DNA of 64,000 bases from Actinobaculum sp. 313 (GTDB lineage: Bacteria > Actinomycetota > Actinomycetes > Actinomycetales > Actinomycetaceae), in contig NZ_CP029033.1 in the NCBI RefSeq assembly GCF_003073475.1, positions 434,001-498,000 on the forward strand, written 5' to 3'. Under the pieces are notes generated by a model. The model was not told the origin of the DNA. It worked only from the letters and a program-made list of their open reading frames with translations, and did no database searches. Position 1 is the first letter of the stretch. Every line of letters starts with the position of its first letter. A program made the translations under genes and the position numbers. Shown piece by piece: positions 35,001-43,851 of this stretch.

Positions 35001-35769
35001 GTCGTATTACGTAAGTGGGTGGGGTGGTAGGTGTCGTGTGCGGACCAAGGTGAGGTCTTCGGGCTATCACGGGTGGTGTGAGAACAGGCCGTGACACCTC
35101 GAAAGGCCTCGACCGTTAAGTAGAGAAGCTGCCGCGGGCCTCGACCTGGCCGATGCCCAATGGGAGCTGCTCGAGCCCTGCTGCCCACCCCGGCTGCTCG
35201 TGCAGGCCTCGCATGTGTCCGCTGCGGGCCCAGATCAACAGGGCACACGCCCCGTACCGGGACTCGCGGCTGGACGGGGTGTGGGGGTGCATTGGCAGCG
35301 AAGGCCGATGCTGAAGGTAAGGTCGGCTGACGGGTGACGGTGGATTCGAGCACCTGCCGGGTGTAGCCGACCAGGGTGCCCATGGCAAGGCCCACCGACG
35401 ACTGGGGGTGGTTGTGGTAGGACCTGATAGGAAGCACGAGAGTAACTCTCTGCGACAGCTTTGGGCGGGCATCCAGTGACTCATGGCCGAATCTCAGCCC
35501 GGCACCCGGTCCTTGATGTCCTCATTGTTCTCAATATGTTGCCCGCGCGGGGCGCCGTGTCCTCGTCCATGAAGGCGAGCCCGGTCTAGGAATAATGCGT
35601 TACTCGCACGGGGCGTCGCGAGACGCACAAGATGTTGATCGAATGATCGCATGATGAGAATATGTGCACTGCGTTCATCTGTTCAAAAGATGTACATCCG
35701 ATCAATACTGGTGTAACGTGGAACACGTCAACGCCGAGACGACGACGTCTAGAGGAAGGATGACGACAT
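35001..35769. other. intergenic region with insertion-sequence debris
   Basis: Apart from the transposase start at about 35117-35175, the region to about 35500 has fragmentary open frames I cannot assign. From 35630 to 35769 the DNA is more AT-rich, with repeated GATCGAAT/GATCGCAT-like and GATCAATA motifs that may form an operator for the aldo/keto reductase gene, then its ribosome-binding site GAGGAAGGA. Confidence 0.4.
35117..35175 (+). mobile_element. IS5-type transposase remnant, 5' part
   Basis: The frame reads AAGLDLADAQWELLEPCCPP, matching the N-terminus of IS5-family transposases (L-x-D-x-x-W-x-x-L-x-P-L-L-P). It then loses similarity. Same orientation as the 3' remnant at 32430-32710, so the second restriction-modification locus lies between the end of one copy and the beginning of another. 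Confidence 0.5.
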
Positions 35770-36672
35770 ATGGCACCGAATATGAGAATGCAGATGGCGC
35801 CCGACCTTTCGTTCTCCCGTGTAGCCCATGGCTACTGGAGGTGGGACGAGTGGGGAATCAGCGTGGACGACCTGGCACAGTTGCTCCCGCAAATCCTTGA
35901 CCTCGGCATTACCACCTTCGATCACGCCGATGGGTATGCGCTGGGAGCAGCTGAGACCGCCTTTGGCGAGGCCTTTGCAAAGACGGGAATATCCCGTGAA
36001 AGCATCGAAATCATCACCAAATGCACACTGGTGTACCCAGACGAGCATGTGAAGGTGAAGTACTACGACACCTCGCGTGAACACATCATCGCGCGGGTGA
36101 ACCGTTCGTTGCAGAAGTTGCAGACCGACTATATCGATCTGTTGCTACTACATCGCCCAGATCCGCTAATGGATCCGGAGAGCACGGCTGCCGCGTTCGA
36201 TGAGTTATACGAATCGGGGAAGGTCCGCCATTTCGGCGTGTCAAACTACAAGCCAATCGATTTCGACATGTTGCAGTCGTTTTCGAACCAGAAGCTGATC
36301 ACCAACCAAATTGAAGTGTCCGTACTTCAGCATGAGAACTTTGATGATCGTACGGTTCAACACGCGGTGATGAAGCGCATCCATCCAATTGTGTGGTCGC
36401 CGTTGGCTGGTGGGCGGATCTTCACGGGACAGGGCGAAGAGGAGGTCCGGGTGCGGGAGGCACTGGAAGCAATCCGTGCTGAAATCGGCGCTCCGGCGAT
36501 CGACGACGTCGCCCTGGCGTGGATCTTCACCCACCCGGTTGGATTTGTTCCCATTACGGGCGCCGCGGAACTTGAGCTGATTCGCAGGCCGATTGAGGCA
36601 CTCGACTACACGTTGACCAAGGAGCAGTACTTCACGATCTGGTCGGCAAAGACCGGACGCCGGGTTCCGTAG
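35770..36672 (+). CDS. aldo/keto reductase
   Basis: A 300-residue NADPH-dependent oxidoreductase of the YdhF-like AKR group, reducing carbonyls of sugars or aldehydes. The catalytic tetrad is visible: Asp and Tyr in TTFDHADGYALG, Lys in IIEIITKC, His in DLLLLHRPD. The cofactor end reads FVPITGAAELELIRRPIEAL. ATG 35770 is preceded by GAGGAAGGATG. It is followed 50 bp later by deoC, so it is probably the first gene of a carbohydrate operon. Confidence 0.88.
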   Translation: MAPNMRMQMAPDLSFSRVAHGYWRWDEWGISVDDLAQLLPQILDLGITTFDHADGYALGAAETAFGEAFAKTGISRESIEIITKCTLVYPDEHVKVKYYDTSREHIIARVNRSLQKLQTDYIDLLLLHRPDPLMDPESTAAAFDELYESGKVRHFGVSNYKPIDFDMLQSFSNQKLITNQIEVSVLQHENFDDRTVQHAVMKRIHPIVWSPLAGGRIFTGQGEEEVRVREALEAIRAEIGAPAIDDVALAWIFTHPVGFVPITGAAELELIRRPIEALDYTLTKEQYFTIWSAKTGRRVP

Positions 36673-36722
36673 AAGAACCATCAGCACCAGAACAAATGTC
36701 CAGTATCCAGAAAGGAAGAGTC

Positions 36723-37382
36723 ATGCAATTGACAAGAGAAGAGTTTTTGCAGCGGAACGATCATTCCCTGCTCAAGCCGACTTTGACGTACGCCGACCTG
36801 CGCGCCGGTCTCGAATTCGCCGCCGAAACAGGGTGCGGCGCGGTATGTATTTCTCCGCATCGCCTGGCCCTGGCCAGTGAAGTCCTCAAAGGCACCGATG
36901 TGCGCATTGCTACCGTCGTTGGCTTCCCAACCGGAACGCATGCCACCCGGGCGAAGGTCGATGAGGCCAAACAGGTGATCGACGACGGTGCCGTCGCCCT
37001 TGACATGGTGATGGACATTGGCGCCATGCTCTCCGGTGATGAGACGAGGGTGCGCGATGACGTCGCCGCCGTCGTCGAAGCTGCTGCCGGAACTGAAGTG
37101 AAGGTCATCCTTGAGGTGGACTATCTCAGTGACGAGCAGATTGTCCGTGCGGCGCAGCTTTGCGCCGAGGCAGGGGCGAATTACGTAAAGACGTCCACCG
37201 GCTTTGTTGCGGGCGGTGCCAACGCGCACAATATCGGACTAATGCGCGGGGCCGTGCCGGATTCCGTCAAGATTAAGGCTTCCGGTGGTCTGTCATCCCT
37301 AGCGGATGTGCAGGCTGTTTTCGATGCCGGCGCAGATCGGTGGGGGATCTCGCGCACCAAGCAGATCCTCGCTGAGTTCTGA
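36723..37382 (+). CDS. deoC: deoxyribose-phosphate aldolase
   Basis: A 219-residue class I aldolase of the DeoC family, splitting 2-deoxyribose-5-phosphate to acetaldehyde and glyceraldehyde-3-phosphate, or acting on a related phospho-sugar. The Schiff-base Lys is in ANYVKTSTGFVAGGA; LDMVMDIGAMLSGD and KIKASGGLSS complete the active site. ATG 36723 follows AGAAAGGAAGAG. Between an aldo/keto reductase and a SorC regulator, and near two sugar kinases, so its natural substrate may be a product of the local kinases rather than nucleoside-derived deoxyribose. Confidence 0.88.
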   Translation: MQLTREEFLQRNDHSLLKPTLTYADLRAGLEFAAETGCGAVCISPHRLALASEVLKGTDVRIATVVGFPTGTHATRAKVDEAKQVIDDGAVALDMVMDIGAMLSGDETRVRDDVAAVVEAAAGTEVKVILEVDYLSDEQIVRAAQLCAEAGANYVKTSTGFVAGGANAHNIGLMRGAVPDSVKIKASGGLSSLADVQAVFDAGADRWGISRTKQILAEF

Positions 37383-37614
37383 ACTCAAGCGAGTTGCTGA
37401 GCAAGGCAAAGCATTGGGCGAGGGTGGCTGACGGGCAAGGCCGCCAACCGCCCGGCGCGGGGCCTGCTTCCGGTTTCATTCTCGACATGGTGCGAACAAG
37501 TGAACGAGGAGATGGACAAGGTGACGTATATTAAGCGCAGATACGCGTGCCAGGGGATCGCGTGCAACGCGGTCGCACGCCATAGCGCGGTCGCGTGCAA
37601 TACGAAGGAGCCAC
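37383..37614. other. spacer upstream of the SorC regulator
   Basis: No gene or terminator recognised. It contains repeats of CGCGTGCAA-like sequence around 37548-37600 directly ahead of the regulator, possibly operator DNA. Confidence 0.3.
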
Positions 37615-38541
37615 ATGTTCATTTCGCCGTCGCGAATCGCGCATATGTACTACGAGGAGGGCAAAACCCAGCAGGAGATTGCAAATCTGGTCGGTATGTC
37701 ACGGATTCAGATCTCCCGTGTCCTGCAGCAGGCGCGCGTCGATGGAACGGTGCGCATCTCCATCGACTACGACGGATACTTTCCGGAGTTGGAAGGCGGG
37801 TTGAGCGAGAAGTACCCCGATGTGCAGTTCGTGGTGGCAGATTCGCTCGACGGCAGCGATGCGGCAATCAAGCGTTCCATCGGTGTGACGGCCGCCGATT
37901 ATCTGGTACATCGCGTGCCCGATGGTGTGAAAGTTGCCGTGGGCTGGGGAACAACCTTGCGCGAACTTGGGCAGCGCCACGACGCCAAGGTCAAGAACAT
38001 GATCTTCATTCCGTTGATCGGTGGGCAGGTCGGAGCGGGACTGGATGTGCATGCCAACTCGATTGCCGAATTGCTGGCCCAGCGTCTGGGCGGACGCGCT
38101 TTGCGCATGTTCGCACCCGCCGTGGCGGAAACCAAGAAGATCCGCGATCAGCTCGTGGCGTCGCGGCCTCTGCGCGACACTCTCGCAGAGGCAGCGAGCG
38201 CCCAGGTGGCCCTTTTCAGTGTTGGTTCGCCTTTCGCTACCACAACCACAATCGACAAGATTGGTTACTTCACTCCTGATGAGGTCGAACAGCTCCGCAA
38301 GGACGGTGCTGCCTGCGACATCATCTCACTGCGGTACTACGACTCTGTCGGCAAAGAATGCGGACAGAAGCTCAGTAGCCGTACCGTATCTATCACAGCT
38401 GAACAGCTTTTCGACATTCCGCTGAAGATCTGCCCGGCGGGAGGAGAGGACAAGCACGAGGCCATTGGCATTGCGCTCGGTCTTGGCCTTATCGACGTAC
38501 TCGTCACCGATGACGCGACCGCGCGATTCCTCTTGGCCTAG
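37615..38541 (+). CDS. SorC/DeoR-family sugar-responsive transcriptional regulator
   Basis: A 308-residue regulator. The N-terminal helix-turn-helix is RIAHMYYEEGKTQQEIANLV GMSRIQISRVL in continuous sequence. The remaining 250 residues are the SorC sugar-binding domain, with VGWGTTLREL, IFIPLIGGQVGAG and the end LGLGLIDVLVTDDATA. Relatives (LsrR, DeoR of Bacillus, SorC) are tetrameric repressors released by a phosphorylated sugar. ATG 37615 follows GAAGGAG. The genes around it (reductase, aldolase, dehydrogenase, kinases) are the likely regulon. Confidence 0.88.
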   Translation: MFISPSRIAHMYYEEGKTQQEIANLVGMSRIQISRVLQQARVDGTVRISIDYDGYFPELEGGLSEKYPDVQFVVADSLDGSDAAIKRSIGVTAADYLVHRVPDGVKVAVGWGTTLRELGQRHDAKVKNMIFIPLIGGQVGAGLDVHANSIAELLAQRLGGRALRMFAPAVAETKKIRDQLVASRPLRDTLAEAASAQVALFSVGSPFATTTTIDKIGYFTPDEVEQLRKDGAACDIISLRYYDSVGKECGQKLSSRTVSITAEQLFDIPLKICPAGGEDKHEAIGIALGLGLIDVLVTDDATARFLLA

Positions 38542-38755
38542 CCCGGAAGCAATGTAACCGCAAGGGCTATGCGCCTCTGACCGCGGTGGGGATTTGATGC
38601 TCGTTCATGGCGATGGTGAGTCGTAACACGCCCCGTCGTACTACGTGTGATGCATTTCCTCGCACGGGAAGACGATCTGGCTCAGGGCACTTGCGGTGCA
38701 GAGCCGATGGCATCGGTCCGAGTTGCTGCAGCTGTTCATGATCGAGAGGCAACTC

Positions 38756-39901
38756 ATGACTTTTTCCTTCAAAACAGCCGAAGAGATTGTCTTCGGCGAC
38801 GGAGCCGCCGCGCGGCTCCCTGCATTCGTCGGGTCCTTCGGTTCACGCGCCTTTCTGGTTCTCGATCCGTACCTCGACGAATCGCGACCTCCGGTGGCCG
38901 GTATTGCACCGGAAATGCAGACGATTCGCAGCAGCGGTGAACCGACCGTCGAGGGGATCCGAGCCGCAACGCTGCAGGCTCGCGCCTTCGCACCGGACGT
39001 CGTCGTCGGAATTGGAGGCGGATCCACAATGGACATGGCAAAGGCTATCGGCATCCTGTTGCGCAATGACGGCGACGTGCTCGACTACCTGGAAGTAGTC
39101 GGCGTCGGCAAGCCGCTTGTGGCGGAATCGGTGCCCGTCATCGCCGTTCCGACGACGGCGGGAACCGGGGCCGAGGTGACCGCGAATACGCCAATTTACT
39201 CGCCTGAACACCAAGTGAAGGCGAGCCTGCGCAGCCCGGCCATGGTCCCGGATATCGCCCTGATAGACCCGGCGTTGACGGCGAGCACGCCGCGCTCGGT
39301 GACGGCCTCCTCTGGCTTGGATGCGTTGACGCAGTGCCTCGAACCCTACACGTCGCGATTTGCCAATGACTTCACGGATCTGTTCGCGCTGGAGGGATTG
39401 CGCCGGGCCGCGCGCGGACTGCGTGCGGCCTATGCCGATGGAAGCGATATGGCCGCACGTACGGACATGGCAATGTGTTCGCTGCTGGGAGGCCTATCGC
39501 TTGCAAACGCCAAATTGGGTGCGGTACACGGCCTGGCCGCTCCACTCGGTGGCATGATCGGCGCCGCGCATGGCGAGATCTGCGCCTCGTTGCTCGCGGT
39601 GGCGACCGAGGTGAACGTTGCCGCCATGCAGGCACGGGAGCCGGATAACCCCGCACTTGCCCGTTACAGTGAGGCCGCACGTATCCTCGCGGGGGATCCG
39701 CAGGCGAGCGTGGACGACGGCGTCGCCTGGATCCGTGAGACGGTGAACATGCTGGGTGTGCGCCCCCTATCCCAGCTCGGGCTGACGCAGGAACGGATTC
39801 CCGAAGCGGCCGAGAAGGGCATGGTTGCCAGTTCCATGAAGGGCAATCCAATCGTTCTCACGCTTGGCGAGGTCACGGAAATCGTCACGCGTTCTATGTG
39901 A
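38756..39901 (+). CDS. iron-containing alcohol dehydrogenase
   Basis: A 381-residue group III (Fe-ADH) dehydrogenase. The N-terminal dinucleotide-binding part contains VVVGIGGGSTMDMAKAIG and VPTTAGTGAEVTANTP. The metal-binding C-terminal part includes AVHGLAAPLGGMIGAAHGE, where the two His bind iron. Substrates are short alcohols, diols or sugar-derived alcohols. ATG 38756 follows GAGAGG by about 9 bases; an in-frame ATG at 38738 is less well placed. Lies between the SorC regulator and the kinases. Confidence 0.85.
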   Translation: MTFSFKTAEEIVFGDGAAARLPAFVGSFGSRAFLVLDPYLDESRPPVAGIAPEMQTIRSSGEPTVEGIRAATLQARAFAPDVVVGIGGGSTMDMAKAIGILLRNDGDVLDYLEVVGVGKPLVAESVPVIAVPTTAGTGAEVTANTPIYSPEHQVKASLRSPAMVPDIALIDPALTASTPRSVTASSGLDALTQCLEPYTSRFANDFTDLFALEGLRRAARGLRAAYADGSDMAARTDMAMCSLLGGLSLANAKLGAVHGLAAPLGGMIGAAHGEICASLLAVATEVNVAAMQAREPDNPALARYSEAARILAGDPQASVDDGVAWIRETVNMLGVRPLSQLGLTQERIPEAAEKGMVASSMKGNPIVLTLGEVTEIVTRSM

Positions 39902-40045
39902 GGTGCAACGAGGCGTTCCCAGGTGAGGTGAGACGGCGCAGGATGCGAGCGTGCAATGGGCTTGCGCGCCGACGCCCAGCCGAGATGCCTGTACCTCCAC
40001 CCATCTGCTATTTCACGACGACTACTCGAAGACGAGGAGGACATC

Positions 40046-41635
40046 ATGACATCACAAACTGCAGTCTTAACTATCGACGTCGGCTCTGGCTCGGTGCGGG
40101 CTATTGTCTGGAATCGTTGGGGGCAGATACTCGGCATGTCGCAACACGAATGGACATACGCACTATCCGATGTACCCGGCGGTCTGGATTTCGACACTGC
40201 GGCGGGCTGGGCGGCAACGGTCACCTGCATCCGGGAGGCTATTGAACGGGCGTGCGGTGAAGACGGAAGTATCGACCGCGAAAACATCAAAGCAGTCTCC
40301 GCCGCCAGTATGCGTGAAGGCTTCGTCCTTTACGACGACGTCGGCAAGGAGATCTGGGCCATTCCCAATGTTGACGCCCGGGCACAGGAAGAGGCGGCAG
40401 AGCTGCTCGAAGAGGGCCACGGCCCGGAGTTCTTCCGGATAGCGGGCGATTGGACATCATTGGCCGCGTCGGCCCGGCTGCGGTGGGTGCAGAAGAAACG
40501 TCCCGATCTGTGGGCGAAGGCCGCGCATATGACAATGCTGGGTGACTGGGTGTTGTACCGCCTTTCGGGCGTATTCACCGCAGATCCGTCCTTGGGTTCG
40601 TCATCGGCCATGTTTGACCTCAGGGAGCGGACGTGGTCGAAGCATATCGCGCAAGTCATTGGCGCCAAGCACATCCTGCCGCAGGTGCGTGAGTCGGGAA
40701 CCGTCATCGGCGAGATCACCGCTGCGGCTGCCTCGGAGACGGGTCTTTTGCCGGGAACCGTTATCGTGGCCGGCGGCGCGGACAATATGCTCGGAATGGT
40801 AGGCGCACGCGCCGTTGAAACCAATCAAATAGGTATCGCAGGCGGCACGTACTGGTTAACCGCCGGGATTACCGACAGGCCCGTTCTCGACGACGCCATG
40901 GAACTGCGTTCGCTCTGCCATGCCATTCCGGGCAAGTGGATCCTGGAGGGTTGCGGCTTCGCCCACGGATTCTCCACCCGTATTGTCCGCGATGGCCTGC
41001 TACGCGAGGCCAATCCCGCCTTCGACGAGTCTAACGGCTACGAATATCTGACCAAGATAGCGCGCGATTGCCCGCCCGGTGCCAATGGCGTGTTTTACTT
41101 CGCGTCGAACGTGATGAACACGAAGTCCTGGAAGCACCCCGTACCCTCTATCGTCGGCCTGGATCCCTTCCGAGTAGAGGAGACGGGACTGCCGTCGATT
41201 TACCGTGCGGTGATGGAGGAGGCCGCTTATGGGGCTCGCGCGCACCGCGACATGATCGAGCATGTGTGGGGGCATGGCGCGAGCGAGACGATCTTCTTCG
41301 GCGGCCCGTCGCGTTCCGAGTTGTGGTGCCAAATTGTGGCCGATGTGCTCGGAGTAGATCTGAAGGTTCCGCGTGGCCCGGAGGCGACGGCGCTCGGTTC
41401 GGCCCTATGCGCTTTCGTGGGAGCAGGAGAATTCGCCTCGCTGGACGACGCCGTCGCCGAGGCCAGCTATCGGCACCGCACCTTCCACCCTATCCCGGAG
41501 AACGTCACCGCCTACGAGCGACTGTATCCGCAGTGGCGTGCGCTGAACGACCACATGCTCGAGGCCTCTGATAAGGGGCTTGCGCCGTACATGTGGGTGG
41601 GAGCGGGCGCAGCTAGCCCACTTTCGCAGCGTTGA
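40046..41635 (+). CDS. FGGY carbohydrate kinase, LsrK-like
   Basis: A 529-residue ATP-dependent kinase. Both actin-like domains are present: phosphate-1 loop TIDVGSGSVRAIVWN at the N-terminus and the second ATP site IFFGGPSRSELWCQIVADVL. The segment VSAASMREGFVLYDDVGKEI, followed by NVDARA, resembles autoinducer-2 kinase (LsrK) more than xylulokinase or glycerol kinase. AI-2 phosphorylation, or phosphorylation of a similar linear polyol or ketose, is therefore possible. ATG 40046 follows GAGGAGG. No Lsr transporter or LsrG is nearby, so the natural substrate remains open. Confidence 0.82.
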   Translation: MTSQTAVLTIDVGSGSVRAIVWNRWGQILGMSQHEWTYALSDVPGGLDFDTAAGWAATVTCIREAIERACGEDGSIDRENIKAVSAASMREGFVLYDDVGKEIWAIPNVDARAQEEAAELLEEGHGPEFFRIAGDWTSLAASARLRWVQKKRPDLWAKAAHMTMLGDWVLYRLSGVFTADPSLGSSSAMFDLRERTWSKHIAQVIGAKHILPQVRESGTVIGEITAAAASETGLLPGTVIVAGGADNMLGMVGARAVETNQIGIAGGTYWLTAGITDRPVLDDAMELRSLCHAIPGKWILEGCGFAHGFSTRIVRDGLLREANPAFDESNGYEYLTKIARDCPPGANGVFYFASNVMNTKSWKHPVPSIVGLDPFRVEETGLPSIYRAVMEEAAYGARAHRDMIEHVWGHGASETIFFGGPSRSELWCQIVADVLGVDLKVPRGPEATALGSALCAFVGAGEFASLDDAVAEASYRHRTFHPIPENVTAYERLYPQWRALNDHMLEASDKGLAPYMWVGAGAASPLSQR

Positions 41636-41910
41636 GGCGTGGGCGCGCGCAGGCGTGTGTCAGAGCCGAGGGCAACACCTACATTGGCAGGCGAAGGTGG
41701 CCGAGAGGCGCAGGGGAGCACTTCCCTGCGCAGTGCCACGTCGTCGTCGATGTGGCGCCGGTTCAACTGATCGGCGCCACACACAACACATCAATAAGTA
41801 AAACAGGGCGGTTTCGTGAGGCGGATGTACGCATGTGGGTCTGCGTATGTGGGCCCGCGCATTCGCGACGTACGCCGGCCTCACCGTCCACCTATCGAAT
41901 GGAGAACATT

Positions 41911-43326
41911 ATGACTCTCGTCGCCGGAGTGGATTCGTCCACCCAGAGCTGCAAAGTAGTTGTCCGCGACCTCGCCGGAAATATTGTCCGCGAGGGACGC
42001 GCACCACACCCGCCTGGAACCGCCGTCGACCCGGCGCTGTGGTGGAATGCCATGCTGTCCGCCGTCCAGGCGGCGGGCGGTCTGATGGATGTCGAGGCGA
42101 TATCGGTTGGTGCGCAACAGCACGGCATGGTGGCCATGGATGAGCGAGGGAATGTGTTGCGCGACGCTCTAATGTGGAATGACACCAGTTCTGCACCAGC
42201 CGTCGTCGCACTGAACGATGAACTAGGGGCCGATGAGTGGGTGCGCCGCACCGGGTTGCCGCTGGCGGTCTCCTTTACCGTCACGAAACTACGCTGGCTG
42301 CGCGACAACGAACCCGATAACGCCGCCGAGGCGGCTGCGGTGATCCTGCCCCATGACTACCTGACGTGGCGGTTGAAAGGCGGTGAACCGGGGCATCTGG
42401 ACATGGATGATCTGACCACTGATCGATCCGATGCGTCTGGTACGGCCTATTGGTCGGGTGAAACAGAGGATTACTGCCATGATCTTGTGGAGGTGGCGCT
42501 CGGCCATCGAGTGCACCTGCCGCGGGTGCTCGGACCGCGGGAATCCGCCGGCGTCACGGCCGAAGGTCTACCGGGGATTCCCGCCGGGATTCCGATTGGA
42601 GTGGGAGGCGGCGACAATGCCTGCGCGGCGCTCGCGCTCGGATTGGAGATCGGTGACGCGGTTATTTCCATGGGGACGTCAGGAACGGTTTACGCTCGCA
42701 CTGATCGGCCCGTGCACGATTTCTCCGGTGTTGTGTCGTCCTACGCGGATGCCTCGGGAGCGCATCTACCGTTGTCGGCAACGCTGAATGCGGCGCGGGA
42801 CGTCGACGTCGTCGCGCGGCTACTGGGCCGCGATCACGGCGAAATCGCCTATCTCGCCTCGGTGGCATCTCCGGGATGTGACGGTCTCACGCTCCTGCCG
42901 TATTTCGAGGGAGAGCGTACTCCGAATCTTCCCGATGCCCGTGCCAGCCTGTACGGCATGAATATAGCCAACACGACGCCGGCAAATCTGGCCCGCGCGG
43001 CGGTGGAAGGTATGCTGTGCTCGCAGGTTGTAATGCTGAATGCGACTATTGACCTCGGCGTGCCGGTGGAGCGGGTGCTCATTATCGGTGGTGCTGCACG
43101 TTCGGCAGCTGTGCGAGCGATTTTGCCGCAGATCATCGATAAGCCCATCTTCGCACCGGAACCGGGGGAGTATGTGGCTCAGGGTGCCGCGATGCAAGCG
43201 GTGGCGGCGCTGACCGGTGACTTCCCGGATTGGGAACAGTGTGGCGACACAATTGAATCCGCCGAGCAGCATCCCGAGATCATGGGTCAACATCTGGAGG
43301 TACGCCAGCGCATCTACGGCGTGTGA
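41911..43326 (+). CDS. FGGY carbohydrate kinase, xylulokinase-like
   Basis: A 471-residue kinase with the XylB pattern: GVDSSTQSCKVVV (phosphate-1 loop), SVGAQQHGMVAMD with substrate-binding Gln-His, LMWNDTSS, ISMGTSGTVYART (phosphate-2), and VLIIGGAARSAAVRAILPQI (adenosine site). Xylulokinases phosphorylate D-xylulose; other ketoses are possible. ATG 41911 has GGAGAAC upstream. Follows the LsrK-like kinase after a 275-bp spacer with no gene, so it may have its own promoter. Confidence 0.88.
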   Translation: MTLVAGVDSSTQSCKVVVRDLAGNIVREGRAPHPPGTAVDPALWWNAMLSAVQAAGGLMDVEAISVGAQQHGMVAMDERGNVLRDALMWNDTSSAPAVVALNDELGADEWVRRTGLPLAVSFTVTKLRWLRDNEPDNAAEAAAVILPHDYLTWRLKGGEPGHLDMDDLTTDRSDASGTAYWSGETEDYCHDLVEVALGHRVHLPRVLGPRESAGVTAEGLPGIPAGIPIGVGGGDNACAALALGLEIGDAVISMGTSGTVYARTDRPVHDFSGVVSSYADASGAHLPLSATLNAARDVDVVARLLGRDHGEIAYLASVASPGCDGLTLLPYFEGERTPNLPDARASLYGMNIANTTPANLARAAVEGMLCSQVVMLNATIDLGVPVERVLIIGGAARSAAVRAILPQIIDKPIFAPEPGEYVAQGAAMQAVAALTGDFPDWEQCGDTIESAEQHPEIMGQHLEVRQRIYGV

Positions 43327-43851
43327 CCCAAGCTGTGGCCCAATGCGATGGGGCTGGTGTTGGGGCTGGGGGCCTGGCCGTGGGCGTGTTTCGGCTCTGG
43401 GCTGGGGCAGTGGCTGTGGTCTTGGGCGCTTCGGCTGTGGGCTGGGGTGCCGGGATTCCTGACTCGGGTGTTCCAGTTGCGGACTGGGGTGTTCCAGTTG
43501 CGGACTGGGGTCTTGGGTGCTAGGGGTCCTGACTTGAGTCCCTGCCTCTTACTGCGTCAAAATCTCCGGGTTTTCCGCAATCTTCCGCGGAAAGCCCGGA
43601 GGTTGGCGGAAAGCCCGGAGACTTCGGCTAGTGGGTGGGGATAGGCAGGCCATGGCGGCGCGACTCGGCTCGCGGGTCCGTTGGATATGGCGTGTGGTCA
43701 CGTGCTGGACGCGAGAAAGAGTGTGGCCTGGACTAGAGATCGCGCGTGAGCCCGGTAGGAGTCAGATTGCCTGTGGGCCAAGCATGAGCGTGGGATCATA
43801 TAGGCGGGACTGAAAGGAGAATTACCCGGATACCTTGGGAGGCAGGCACGG
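43327..43851. other. intergenic region with repetitive GC-skewed DNA
   Basis: From 43340 to 43520 the sequence is a G/T-rich degenerate repeat (GGGCTGG, GTTCCAGTTGCGGACTGGG twice). A palindromic repeat follows at 43564-43620. The last 200 bp contain the regulator promoter (not resolved) and a GGGAGG ribosome-binding site. No gene. Confidence 0.5.
43564..43620. repeat. REP-like palindromic repeat, copy A
   Basis: CTCCGGGTTTTCCGC (43564-43578) is followed by two inverted AGCCCGGAG-type arms, giving alternative hairpins. A related 60-bp sequence lies at 48061-48121. Both are in long intergenic spaces. Confidence 0.6.

Noticed and set aside
36723-37382. Nucleoside-salvage deo operon
   Set aside because: No deoA, deoB, deoD or nucleoside transporter genes are present; the neighbours are sugar oxidoreductases and kinases.
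40046-41635. Confident naming as lsrK
   Set aside because: Similarity is clear in one region, but the transporter and LsrG are missing and FGGY specificities are easily misassigned.
43327-43800. Gly/Trp-rich open frames after the xylulokinase gene
   Set aside because: They arise from the G/T-rich degenerate repeat; no start signal or homology.
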